From contig NZ_VIJZ01000006.1 in the NCBI RefSeq assembly GCF_006874425.1, positions 124,001 to 188,000 on the forward strand: 64,000 nt of DNA, given 5' to 3'. Made by a program: the position numbers and the translations under genes. The DNA is from Paenibacillus ottowii (GTDB lineage: Bacteria > Bacillota > Bacilli > Paenibacillales > Paenibacillaceae). The notes beneath the pieces were generated by a model. That model worked only from the letters and a program-made list of their open reading frames with translations, ran no database searches and was not told the origin of the DNA. This document shows positions 18,040 to 26,816 of the stretch, piece after piece (position 1 is the stretch's first letter; every line of letters begins with the position of its first letter).

Positions 18040-18243
18040 TTGCACATGGATGACGCTCTTTCTCTGGTTACGAATGTAGGCTTTCCGGCTGGACTTTGTT
18101 TTATTTTATTGCGGCACATTCTGCACACGATGGAGGAAAAGTTGGATAAGCTGGATCTCTCACTTCATGAGCTGATTCGGGTTATCCAGGATTTAAACGA
18201 TCATAACAGCCCTTCTTCCAAAAGCAGCAAACCTGATGAATAA
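18040..18243 (+). CDS. yvrJ: YvrJ-family small membrane protein
   Basis: 67 residues from a TTG at 18040, with AAGGAGG 8 bases upstream; an ATG two codons later is an alternative. One hydrophobic segment (VTNVGFPAGLCFILLRHIL) followed by an amphipathic helix (EEKLDKLDLSLHELIRVI) is the whole YvrJ pattern. Function unknown in any organism; in B. subtilis the gene is switched on by SigO-RsoA. Divergent from the sigma pair here, consistent with that control. Confidence 0.78.
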   Translation: MHMDDALSLVTNVGFPAGLCFILLRHILHTMEEKLDKLDLSLHELIRVIQDLNDHNSPSSKSSKPDE

Positions 18244-18248
18244 CGAAC

Positions 18249-18296
18249 ACAAAGAAGCTCCACGCGACGATTATTCGCCGTTGGAGCCTCTTTGTT
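18249..18296. terminator. Bidirectional terminator between yvrJ and the DUF4340 gene
   Basis: ACAAAGA and GCTCC on the left pair with GGAGC and TCTTTGT on the right, each arm interrupted by one unpaired base. Located between converging genes. T-tracts are short. Confidence 0.55.
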
Positions 18297-18317
18297 CAGC
18301 TATTATAAATGTAATGA

Positions 18318-19256
18318 TTATTTGCTAGCCTTAGCCTGGTCATGGCCACTCTGTTCCGCATGGTTCACATCAGATGCTGCCAGACCATAAGCCCAATTGC
18401 TTTGTGGCGGCACTACCCATACCGTATTTGGATCATCGGTAAGTGTCCAGCCCTGATAGACCTGCTGGGAGTCATCCTTACCCAGCGATACGCTCAGCGT
18501 AAAGCGGTGAACAGGCTTGTTCAGCTCGGAGGCTTTGCGCAAGGCTTGATTGCTGGCCAGGTTTTTGATTTGCTGTGAGAGGGAAGTCGCCGTGTCACCA
18601 GCTACTGCCTTGCCGTTAAGCGTCCAAGATGAGGAAGCAGTGTCCCCAGTCCCACTGTTACCGGAGGATCGGAGCATCCATGAGGCTTTCTGGCCTTCCC
18701 ACTCTATTCCGCTCAGCTTGGTATCGTCCCAATCAAACGGTGTTGTATCTGTAAAATCATCAACACCCAGCAGCAAACCCGAAAGTGTATCTATGGGTAC
18801 GGAAGCTATCTCCTTTTGGTCTGATAGTACATAGACAGCATCTCCAGAAGGCAACGCTTCACCGAAGGCAAAAGTGCGAACATCACCATTCTTGGTCTTA
18901 ATTTCAATCTGATCATGGGTAGCGCTAATACCATATTTGGCTACGTTTATGGGAGAAGATTCCACGACATCACCCAGCTTTACATTTTGAATCGCGCTTA
19001 ACCAATTGTCTATTGTATATTGATTTAACGGGTAAGCTCGTGGCTTAGTCATGCTCCATTTGCCATCGCGTTGATTAAGCTCCACCGACTTACCGTCCTT
19101 TCCAGTGATTGCAAAAGACGTAATATCTCCTTGTGTAAGCTGAACGAGCTGACGAGCCGCCGGGGTTTGTTCACGAAAGAAGTTTTGACTCTTAGCATAG
19201 ATTATACCCGCTCCCAATACGACTAGCAGCAGCACTGTGGGTATCCATTTTCTCAT
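18318..19256 (-). CDS. DUF4340-domain protein of a Gld-type ABC system
   Basis: 312 residues from the ATG at 19256, which overlaps the upstream stop as ATGA. An N-terminal membrane segment (WIPTVLLLVVLGAGIIYA) is followed by a large extracytoplasmic part with repeated beta motifs (DITSFAITGKDGKSVELNQRDGKW, typical of DUF4340). Last gene of a four-gene operon with an ATPase, a permease and a GldG-like protein. In other bacteria the same set is conserved; the transported substrate is unknown. Confidence 0.78.
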   Translation of the reverse strand: MRKWIPTVLLLVVLGAGIIYAKSQNFFREQTPAARQLVQLTQGDITSFAITGKDGKSVELNQRDGKWSMTKPRAYPLNQYTIDNWLSAIQNVKLGDVVESSPINVAKYGISATHDQIEIKTKNGDVRTFAFGEALPSGDAVYVLSDQKEIASVPIDTLSGLLLGVDDFTDTTPFDWDDTKLSGIEWEGQKASWMLRSSGNSGTGDTASSSWTLNGKAVAGDTATSLSQQIKNLASNQALRKASELNKPVHRFTLSVSLGKDDSQQVYQGWTLTDDPNTVWVVPPQSNWAYGLAASDVNHAEQSGHDQAKASK

Positions 19257-20644
19257 GCACTTCTTCGCCTCCACCATAATAAAATTCCGATCACCGCAAA
19301 CAGCAGCGGCAATCCGATGACTGATATGGCTAATACCGTTTTCGCTTGAGCAGCAGTCAAATAAGCTACCTTAAAATCCTGCTCCTGACGAGGCCGAATA
19401 GTGAGTCCATCCGAGTGTCCCTGTACATAATTCAGACTATTCAGCACAAAGTCTCGATTCCCTCCTGTGCTGATCTCAGTATCGCTTAGGAGGGCTGACG
19501 TTCCGAGAATAACTGCTTTGGGCTTGCCGTCTTTTCCTTCTACCGCGTAGCCGAGATCAAGCGGTCCCTGTGGGTCGTTGGCATCTTTCTGCGTTTCGTT
19601 GTTCAACAGTCCCTGAATATTCGTTTCACCATAACTGGCTGCAGAAGATTTCAGCAATAGCGTCGTCTTCCAATTCTTCTGCTCTTCTGCCTGCAAAGCA
19701 ATAGACAGCGAAAGAACAGGATACAGATTAGAGGCCGCTAATTTATCGGTGATCGCATGACTGCCAAAGGTAGGAACCGTCCATAGAGGACCCAGCGTAT
19801 TCGTCTGCGCCTGATCCACCACAATAGCATGAGTATCTTTCACCCCATAATCAGCCGCTAATGCGTCAAGGTTTTTCCAGCTAGTTCCCATGTTCGGGTG
19901 AAATCCTAACGCCATAAAAAGCTTTCCACCATCATTTAGATACGTACGAATACTTTTCAGCTCCGTTGCACTAATATCCCGCTCTGGACCGACAATAGCC
20001 AGTACAGACGCATCTTTGGGTACACTACCCGCTCGATTGAGCTGAACTTCCTCTGTTTTCACATTATCTTGCGCCAACGAGCTGCTTAATCCAGTCATTT
20101 GGGACAAAGGAATTTCCTCATGTCCTGTCAGAAAAACCACTTTTCCTTGACGTGTAGACGATAATGCCAGCAGTCCACTAGTCAGCTTTTCTTCCCCGGT
20201 AAATTGGTACGCTCCTTCACTACTCCCCTGGGCTTGGGTAAAAAGACTTCCAATATCTATAACCCGCTTCTTCTCTCCCTGCACCAGCACGATGGAGGCC
20301 TCAGTAACACCATACTGCTTGGCCATTATCGGCTCCTGATTCAAATCATATTGCTCGACTTTGAGCTTGCTGTTACGCTTGGCATATTCATGCAGCATAT
20401 CCGTAACATCCCGGTTCAGCTTCTGATTCTGAGAAGTGGATACAGTAAAGGCAATCAATCGTACGTTTTCCTTTACACCCTGAATAGTCGTCAACGTCTG
20501 ATCAGACAGCGTATACTGCTTGCCTGCCGTCAGATCCAGCTGAAAACCTCCCAGCGAACGCAGAAATAACGTCAATAAAATAAAAATACCTACAGCAGCA
20601 ATCGATAGTACCACACTATTGGTGTGACCCAGCCATTTTTTCAT
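19253..20644 (-). CDS. GldG-family ABC auxiliary membrane protein
   Basis: 463 residues from the ATG at 20644 (GGAGG 8 bases upstream). One membrane segment at residues 10-30 and one near the C-terminus (LAISVIGLPLLFAVIGILLWW followed by RRRRS) bracket a large external domain. The external part has the GldG-type pattern: TAGKQYTLSDQT after the first segment, then VVFLTGHEE and LFMALG, resembling a GATase-like fold (ABC_transp_aux). Partner of the permease and ATPase. In gliding bacteria GldG works with GldA and GldF; outside them the role is not established. Confidence 0.82.
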   Translation of the reverse strand: MKKWLGHTNSVVLSIAAVGIFILLTLFLRSLGGFQLDLTAGKQYTLSDQTLTTIQGVKENVRLIAFTVSTSQNQKLNRDVTDMLHEYAKRNSKLKVEQYDLNQEPIMAKQYGVTEASIVLVQGEKKRVIDIGSLFTQAQGSSEGAYQFTGEEKLTSGLLALSSTRQGKVVFLTGHEEIPLSQMTGLSSSLAQDNVKTEEVQLNRAGSVPKDASVLAIVGPERDISATELKSIRTYLNDGGKLFMALGFHPNMGTSWKNLDALAADYGVKDTHAIVVDQAQTNTLGPLWTVPTFGSHAITDKLAASNLYPVLSLSIALQAEEQKNWKTTLLLKSSAASYGETNIQGLLNNETQKDANDPQGPLDLGYAVEGKDGKPKAVILGTSALLSDTEISTGGNRDFVLNSLNYVQGHSDGLTIRPRQEQDFKVAYLTAAQAKTVLAISVIGLPLLFAVIGILLWWRRRSA

Positions 20645-20649
20645 CTTCA

Positions 20650-21372
20650 TTACCTCCACCGTTTCCGTTCAACCACTTGGATGCTAAATAGCAAAAAGAG
20701 CGCCGCCACCGTCACGTAGTACATCACATCGGCTCCATTTAGCAATCCTTTGGTGAAACTGTCAAACCGCGCGGTTAGTGAAAATGGTTCTAGCCACTGC
20801 TGCAGCGCCGCAGATGCGCCGGTTTGTCCACCAAACGAATCCAGCATCCAGAACACGAGTAAGAGAATAAAACTGACGACCGCCGACATCATTTGATGCT
20901 GTGAAAGCGTCGAAGCGAATAAGCCAATCGCCATCATGGCTGCGCCAAGCATAAACAGGCCGATTACGGAAGTAAATACCAGCGTCCAATCCAGCGCCCC
21001 ATAAAAGGACATCACGACCGGATATGCCAGACTGCACAGTACCAGAATGAGCAACATACCCAGCGATGCCAAAAATTTACCAATCATGATTTCCGTTACA
21101 CTCACAGGTGAAGTAAGCAGCAATTCATCCGTACCCTGCCTGAATTCCTCTGCAACCAGCCGCATCGTGAGTAATGGGACAACAAACACCAGCATGGACA
21201 ATGTGTCACCGAGTACCAGTCGATAGTCCAGAATACTAGGCTGATACATTACAAAGTTCGTATAAAATAGTAACCCCGTCAGCAGCATGTACACCGCAAG
21301 CGCAAAATACGTCGTTGGGGTCCATAGATAGGCTTGCAGCTCCTTTTGACAGACTGCGAACAAACGCCTCAT
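20650..21372 (-). CDS. ABC-2-type permease, GldF-like
   Basis: 240 residues; ATG overlaps the ATPase stop as ATGA with GGAGG nearby. Six hydrophobic segments, with the conserved cytosolic loop RLVAEEFRQGTDELLLTSPVSVTEIMIGKF near residue 70, the hallmark of the ABC-2/GldF group. Forms the membrane channel for the ATPase at 21369-22400 together with the two auxiliary proteins downstream. Confidence 0.85.
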   Translation of the reverse strand: MRRLFAVCQKELQAYLWTPTTYFALAVYMLLTGLLFYTNFVMYQPSILDYRLVLGDTLSMLVFVVPLLTMRLVAEEFRQGTDELLLTSPVSVTEIMIGKFLASLGMLLILVLCSLAYPVVMSFYGALDWTLVFTSVIGLFMLGAAMMAIGLFASTLSQHQMMSAVVSFILLLVFWMLDSFGGQTGASAALQQWLEPFSLTARFDSFTKGLLNGADVMYYVTVAALFLLFSIQVVERKRWR

Positions 21373-22400
21373 GACTGATTTCCTCCCGTATCCTTGTTTT
21401 CTTCGACCTTGTTATTACCACTCTGCTCTTCTTCCGTTTCCCGAGTGGTTAACTGCTGAAAGATATTTTCCAAGCTCAGATTTTCTTTTTTCATTTCCAA
21501 AATCGGAAGCTTCGCATCCGATAGCACATAAAACAGCTCTTCGCGAAAATCCTCATCGGAAGCCCCTGTAAGCAGCAATCCGGTCAAATCCTGCTCTGTG
21601 GCAGTCAGCTTCGTATTCGCTGGAGGCAGAACAGGCGCCAAAAATTCAACTTGTACTTTTCCCCAAGTTCGTAGGACATCCATTACCTGCTCATGCTTGC
21701 CTTTGACCTCCACCTTCACTTTGAAGCCATCTTCCATCGAACCGCCGAGCGCGTCAGGACGCCCGTCCATGACCAGTTTCCCTTCATGGATGATCAGAAC
21801 CCGATTGCACAAAGCATCCACCTCGGGCAAAATATGCGTGCTGAGCAATACCGTATGATTTTCACCAATCTCCTGAATGAGCTGACGAATCTCCAAAATC
21901 TGATTAGGGTCCAAACCCGAGGTCGGTTCATCCAGCACTAGCAAATCCGGGTTATGAATAATCGCACCTGCCAATCCCAAGCGCTGTTTGTACCCTTTGG
22001 ATAAACTACGGACCAATTGTTTTTCCCGTCCATTCAGACCCAGTCGGGATATCATCTCTGAGATACGCAGCTTCTGCTCTCTCGCAGGCACATCCCGAAT
22101 GCTAGCTACAAACTTTAAATAGGATCTTACAGAGATATCCCCATACAAAGGGGGCGTTTCCGGCAGGTAACCGATTTTGGAGCGGGCTTGTCTGCCTTTA
22201 TCCTGAATCGGGATACCGTCAATCGTAATTACTCCCTCGTTTGGCTGAAGATACCCTGTAATCATGCGCATCGTCGTCGTTTTACCCGCACCATTGGGCC
22301 CCAAAAAACCCACAATTTCACCGCGCTGCATCTCAAAATCCAACTTATGTACGCCCCGGTTGCCCTCGTACCATTTACTCACCTGCTGCACTTTGAGCAC
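21369..22400 (-). CDS. ABC transporter ATP-binding protein, GldA-like
   Basis: 343 residues from a GTG at 22400, chosen over a longer frame because GGGTGG sits 5 bases upstream and the product then starts at the usual first beta strand. Walker A GPNGAGKTTTMRM near residue 35, signature SLSKGYKQRLGLA near 135, Walker B LLVLDEPTSGLDPNQ near 155. The 100-residue C-terminal extension ends in a charged tail rich in Glu, Gln and Asn. First gene of the Gld-type operon. Confidence 0.9.
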   Translation of the reverse strand: MLKVQQVSKWYEGNRGVHKLDFEMQRGEIVGFLGPNGAGKTTTMRMITGYLQPNEGVITIDGIPIQDKGRQARSKIGYLPETPPLYGDISVRSYLKFVASIRDVPAREQKLRISEMISRLGLNGREKQLVRSLSKGYKQRLGLAGAIIHNPDLLVLDEPTSGLDPNQILEIRQLIQEIGENHTVLLSTHILPEVDALCNRVLIIHEGKLVMDGRPDALGGSMEDGFKVKVEVKGKHEQVMDVLRTWGKVQVEFLAPVLPPANTKLTATEQDLTGLLLTGASDEDFREELFYVLSDAKLPILEMKKENLSLENIFQQLTTRETEEEQSGNNKVEENKDTGGNQS

Positions 22401-22827
22401 ATGTTCCACCCTTTCTTTATTCGTGATCTTTTGCCTGCTGCTCTCCCATCCAAAATGTTGCATGGGAAGCAGGCAGCAGCGAAGTGGAGGATTTGAAGCT
22501 GAAGAAGCGATAGCGTTCGCCTTTACTGTAGGATTCTTACCTTTAAATATCTCATCTAATCCAAGAAGAATCCTATAGCAACAGCGATCGGAAGCTCAAA
22601 GCCTTCGCGTAGCGGTCTCCTCGCACTTCATGCTACACTTTTAAATTCTAATGATAATCCCCCACATATAGCTTCAGCTTAACAACACTTAAATAGAAGC
22701 TTAAAATAATGTGTCTAAAATGTGAACGCGAAAATACGCATCTGCCCTCGTAAACTTGTACGGTTCTCCAAGGCGTGGATTCGCATCTACTATCATTACA
22801 ATGTGTGAAGGGATTGTATAAAAAGCG
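22401..22827. other. Intergenic region upstream of the Gld-type operon and collagen-like gene
   Basis: 427 bases between divergent genes. The half next to the ATPase gene holds GC-rich, partly self-complementary sequence including a perfect 10-base stem (22529-22575). The half next to the collagen-like gene is A/T-rich. No open frame here is convincing. Confidence 0.5.
22529..22575. repeat. Inverted repeat, 10-base arms, upstream of the Gld-type operon
   Basis: TAGGATTCTT (22529-22538) and AAGAATCCTA (22566-22575) are exact reverse complements around a 27-base loop. It would lie in the leader of the minus-strand operon. No T-tract follows in either direction, so it does not look like a plain terminator. 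Confidence 0.55.
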
Positions 22828-23463
<636 letters not shown>

Positions 23464-23540
23464 GGAAAACTGCAAAAACCTTTATCCTATGCGGGATAAG
23501 GGAATACCAAAATAAAATATGAGCTATCACATTACACAGG

Positions 23541-23576
23541 ATACCGCCCTATTGGACAAGATGGGCGGTATTTTTG
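23541..23576 (+). terminator. Terminator downstream of the collagen-like gene
   Basis: ATACCGCCC (23541-23549) pairs with GGGCGGTAT (23563-23571) around a 13-base loop, followed by TTTTG. A strong hairpin with T-tract. Confidence 0.82.
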
Positions 23577-23590
23577 TATCTGGATAGCGG

Positions 23591-23617
23591 AACTTCGGGT
23601 CAACTTGGCTCGAAGTT
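23591..23617 (+). repeat. Flanking hairpin, left copy, before the relaxase remnant
   Basis: AACTTCG (23591-23597) and CGAAGTT (23611-23617) pair around a loop containing CAACTTGGC. A diverged copy with the same core occurs at 24819-24847 on the other side of the relaxase remnant. Confidence 0.6.
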
Positions 23618-23644
23618 GTTTTTAGAGGAAAGGAGGAATTGCAC

Positions 23645-24787
23645 ATGGCAACTACCCGCCTTATCACCCGTCACACTGGAAGCGGCACGACCATTATGGA
23701 AACCTTAAAGGACGGTTTTGACTATGGGAAAGACCAGATAAGACCCGCAACGGCGATTTGATTCTTGCCTATGAATGTGACCCTGCCACGGCTGACGCGG
23801 AGTTTTTACTCTCAAAAGCAAAGTACAAACCTCTCACAGGCGGGAGCAAAAACAGGAGAATGATGTGCTGTATTATCAAATCCGGCAGGCGTTCCCGCAC
23901 AGTGAAACAGACCCGGAAACTGCACTTAAAATCAGCTATGACCTTGCCATGCGCCGGACAAAAGGGCGACACGCCTTTTTCGTGGTTTCCCATGCTGATC
24001 GTCTACACCCCCATTGCCATATTTACTACAATTCCACCTCGCTGGACTGCACCCGGAAATTCCGGGATTTTATCGGTTCGGCCCGTGCGGTGCGGCGGCT
24101 CTCTGACCGTATATGCCTTAAAAAGGGATTATCTGTTATCACCAATCCAAAACGCCACAGCAAGGGAAAATCCAAGAATTACGGGGAATAGCTGGACGGT
24201 CACAACCCGCCCACCTTTAAAGAAAAATTAAAGTCGCAGATTGATATTTGCCTTGCAACGAAGCCGCCAGATATGTACACCTTTTTACAGACAATGGAGT
24301 TGGCTAGCCATGAAATCAAACACGGACGCGGCAGCACAATCAGCTTCCGAGCAGAGTCGCAGGGTCAATCTGATTGTGGATATTCAAGCTCGTATGGAAG
24401 CCGGAAAAGGCCCTGCCTATGAGCGATGGGCAAAGGTATTTAATCTAAAGCAGATGGCGGCGGCGGTGGATTATGCGAAAGCCCGGCCTGTGTTTGAGGG
24501 GTACAAGGCAGCGAAGTACAGCAAGGAATATCTTGCGGAGCATGAAGCAGATATTGCCGTTTATCGGGCGGCGCAGAACACGTTCCGGCGTTTGCTGTCC
24601 AGGGAAAATCCCCCTAAAATGGATACGCTGAAAGCAGAATTTCAGCGGTTGTCGGCAGATAAAAAAGGCTTACCGGGAATATAGGGAAACCAAAAAGGTC
24701 ATGCAGGAAATTGTTATAGTAAAAAGCACTATTGACCATCTGCTCAGCCTGACGGACGCGCAGAAAAATAAGGAAATGGAGCGATAG
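23645..24787 (+). pseudogene. Degraded mobilisation relaxase (MobA/VirD2-like)
   Basis: Fragments of one relaxase in several frames: MATTRLITRHTGSGTT from the ATG at 23645 (AGGAGG just upstream); a shift near 23735 to NGDLILAYECDPATAD; a shift near 23845 to DVLYYQIRQAF; then an intact stretch with the histidine motif HPHCHIYYN near 24010; a TAG at 24189 in place of Trp; further readable frame PPTFKEKLKSQIDICLA; and finally VDIQARMEAGKGPAYERWAKVFNLKQMAA with a last break near 24680. The histidine triad type and wording match relaxases of clostridial conjugative or mobilisable elements. It cannot make a working protein. It marks a past insertion that brought the neighbouring Crp/Fnr and LUD genes. 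Confidence 0.85.
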
Positions 24788-24818
24788 CGAGTATGACGCA
24801 GCATGAGGTGCAACACAC

Positions 24819-24847
24819 CGACTTCAGACCAACTTGGCCCGAAGTCG
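24819..24847 (+). repeat. Flanking hairpin, right copy, after the relaxase remnant
   Basis: CGACTTC (24819-24825) and GAAGTCG (24841-24847) pair around a loop with CCAACTTGGCCC. Shares the CAACTTGGC core and overall design with the hairpin at 23591-23617. Confidence 0.6.
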
Positions 24848-24908
24848 CAGGGTTTGGGGAAGGCACTCCCCAACAAGCAATTTTTGAGATCTTCCCGCAA
24901 GGGAAAAT

Positions 24909-24939
24909 CCCAAAAATGTGCAAGTGTCAATACACTTGC
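24909..24939 (-). terminator. Hairpin with T-tract after the Crp/Fnr gene, possibly an old oriT stem
   Basis: GCAAGTGT (24920-24927) and ACACTTGC (24932-24939) form a perfect 8-base stem with a 4-base loop. Read on the minus strand it is followed by ACATTTTTGG, so it can terminate the Crp/Fnr transcript. Hairpins of this size near relaxase genes can also be transfer origins; nothing decides between the two here. Confidence 0.5.
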
Positions 24940-24968
24940 CCTGCTTGCCGGTTAGTGAAAATCTTTTT

Positions 24969-25634
24969 CTACTGCTTTTGCAATAGCTTAAATTCGTTTC
25001 TATAAAAGTCAATCAAGCCGTCCCGCTTCATCCATGCAAGCTCTCTGGATAAAGCACTTCGATCTACATCTAAATACTCGGCCATCGCTTCTCTATCAAA
25101 AGGAATAGTAAAAGTTTCTGTTCCAGTTTCACGCATAACCCTTGTTAAATAAGTTAAGACCTTATCCCGAATAGTAGGCATAATCAGACAATCATTTCGG
25201 TCATGCAGTTCTAACGCTCGTTCTGCAATACTATCAAAAAGATTGCCAAGTAATTGTTCGTGTACCATACAAAACTTCGTGCAACGACTCAATATGCTTT
25301 TGATAGGAATAAACAGAACCTCAAGCGGTTCTATTGCCTGTACTGACATAGGGCATCTTCTTCCACGGCTAGCCGCTGTTAAGACAGCGGTATATCCACC
25401 CTGATAATGGAGGGATACAATAATTTGTTTTCCCGTGACGCTCAATTTCGTACTTTGAGCGCTACCCTGCAATATGATGCCGACATCATCAACTAAATCA
25501 CCCTCACGGACAACCATCTCATCTTTTGCATATTCTTTCCGTTTGGCTGACAGACATTTAAGCATTTGTGGAATATCATTTGGGGAAATCCCCGAAAATA
25601 AACGTGATTGACATAGGGAATCTAAGTTGTTCAT
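24969..25634 (-). CDS. Crp/Fnr-family transcriptional regulator
   Basis: 221 residues from the ATG at 25634 (GAGGAG 7 bases upstream). An N-terminal cyclic-nucleotide-binding-type domain (residues 5-130, with KDEMVVREGDLVDDVGIILQGS) is joined by a dimer helix to a winged helix-turn-helix (REAMAEYLDVDRSALSRELAWMKRDGLI). The set of conserved Fnr-type N-terminal cysteines is not obvious, though several Cys are present. Divergent from a LUD-domain gene, which it probably controls. Intact, unlike the neighbouring relaxase, so it may still be useful to the host. Its style is clostridial rather than Paenibacillus-like, an impression not a calculation. Confidence 0.88.
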   Translation of the reverse strand: MNNLDSLCQSRLFSGISPNDIPQMLKCLSAKRKEYAKDEMVVREGDLVDDVGIILQGSAQSTKLSVTGKQIIVSLHYQGGYTAVLTAASRGRRCPMSVQAIEPLEVLFIPIKSILSRCTKFCMVHEQLLGNLFDSIAERALELHDRNDCLIMPTIRDKVLTYLTRVMRETGTETFTIPFDREAMAEYLDVDRSALSRELAWMKRDGLIDFYRNEFKLLQKQ

Positions 25635-25746
25635 GAGAGGCTCCTCGTTGCACATGCAACATACTTTTCCTTTTTACTATACTATATTAATTGTAAATAC
25701 ATATGAAGTTAGTCACCTTTTCTAACGTCAGAATGGAGGGAGAACA

Positions 25747-26424
25747 ATGCAAGGGAAAGAAAATTCAATAAAAGCGAGAAATCGACTTTTAGCATCAAAG
25801 GTTATTAAAAATCTGCAAAGCAGAAAGTTTGAGGCTTATTACTGTGATAACGCCATAGAAGCTGTAGAAAAGGCACTATCATTTATTCCGGAACATTCTT
25901 CGGTATCATGGGGTGGGTCAGTCACGCTTGAGGAAATCGGGCTTCTTAATCGAGTACGTCAAGGCAGCTATATAATCACTGATCGTGATAAAGCGCAAAC
26001 AATGGAGGAACGTTATGACCTCATGCGCCAATCTCTTTTGTGCGACACCTATTTAACGAGCTTTAACGCCGTTAGCGAAGATGGCATATTGGTCAATATA
26101 GACAGTGTGGGCAATCGAACGGCGGCGATTACCTTTGGACCGAAAAGTGTTATTGCTATCGTTGGGATGAATAAGGTTTGTAAGACCGCTGAAGACGCAG
26201 TTATAAGAGCCAGAACATATGCGGCCCCCATTAATGTATACCGCTGTTCGTGCTCGTCCAGCCCATTTTTACATTCGCCGCAAAAAACACCCTGCCTGAT
26301 TAATGGTGCTTGCGGAGATTGTAAAACAGATGATTGTATCTGTTCTTACATCGTCCAAACAAGAATGTGTAAAACAGCGGGGAGAATAAAGGTTATCCTC
26401 GTTGGTGAATCTTTGGGATTTTGA
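25747..26424 (+). CDS. LUD-domain protein (DUF162, LutC/YkgG-like)
   Basis: 225 residues, GGAGGG 7 bases before the ATG. The whole length fits the LUD domain: VSWGGSVTLEEIGL near residue 57, SFNAVSEDGILVNID near 100, GMNKVCKTAEDAV near 140, then a cysteine-rich C-terminus (CSCSS, PCLINGACGDCKTDDCICSYI) ending GRIKVILVGESLGF. LUD proteins occur in lactate oxidation complexes and as stand-alone redox proteins; no LutA or LutB partner is nearby, so this is a stand-alone type of unknown role. Divergent from the Crp/Fnr gene in the transferred segment. Confidence 0.85.
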   Translation: MQGKENSIKARNRLLASKVIKNLQSRKFEAYYCDNAIEAVEKALSFIPEHSSVSWGGSVTLEEIGLLNRVRQGSYIITDRDKAQTMEERYDLMRQSLLCDTYLTSFNAVSEDGILVNIDSVGNRTAAITFGPKSVIAIVGMNKVCKTAEDAVIRARTYAAPINVYRCSCSSSPFLHSPQKTPCLINGACGDCKTDDCICSYIVQTRMCKTAGRIKVILVGESLGF

Positions 26425-26512
26425 ATAAGGATTAAAGTTTAAGGTTGCCGACCAGCTACGCCGAGTAATGGAATACATTGAAATCAATACCCAATCCGAA
26501 GCGGTTTAATAG

Positions 26513-26623
26513 GCCGCTAATAAAAAGGCAGTTTGTTTTCCTAATAAAACTGGGTCAACCGGCGCTACAGGGCCAACGGGACCTACGGGACCTACGGGAC
26601 CGACCGGACCTACAGGGCTCTAA
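26513..26623 (+). pseudogene. Orphan C-terminal tail of a collagen-like gene
   Basis: An open stretch without a start encodes KTGSTGATGPTGPTGPTG, a collagen-like run of G-P-T triplets ending in GL and TAA at 26621-26623. It has the same triplet style as the gene at 22828-23463, on the other side of the transferred segment. It looks like the 3' end of a second collagen-like gene whose front was lost. Confidence 0.6.
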
Positions 26624-26711
26624 CCTTCTAGTATTACCGAATCGTGAACTTAAACGATGCATCATACCCTATCGACAAAGCCGCCCAGCAAGTTATGGCT
26701 TTGCCATCCTT

Positions 26712-26740
26712 GCCCTGCCGCCCTTGCGGCAGGGCTTCTA
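26712..26740 (+). terminator. Hairpin after the collagen-like remnant
   Basis: GCCCTGCCGC (26712-26721) and GCGGCAGGGC (26726-26735) form a perfect 10-base GC stem with loop CCTT, followed by the weak tract TTCTAT. Probably the original terminator of the lost collagen-like gene. Confidence 0.65.
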
Positions 26741-26816
26741 TAACTCAGACCCCTTTTAAATTCAACTTCAAGTTTGTCCTGAATCCTCAAATGCTTCCCA
26801 AAGGAGTGGTACTCAA

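Larger units (their letters stand above)
26425..26816. other. Non-coding junction with collagen-like remnant and hairpin
   Basis: 392 bases with no intact gene. It contains a short open stretch that ends in TAA TAG near 26507 (readable as an EYIEINTQSEAV tail of unknown origin), the orphan collagen-like tail at 26513-26623 and a strong hairpin at 26712-26735. The AAAGGAG site of the next gene is at its end. Confidence 0.55.

Noticed and set aside
11358..22400. Search for tRNA or rRNA genes and insertion sequences
   Set aside because: No cloverleaf, rRNA core or transposase was recognised anywhere in the window; the only mobile trace is the relaxase remnant.
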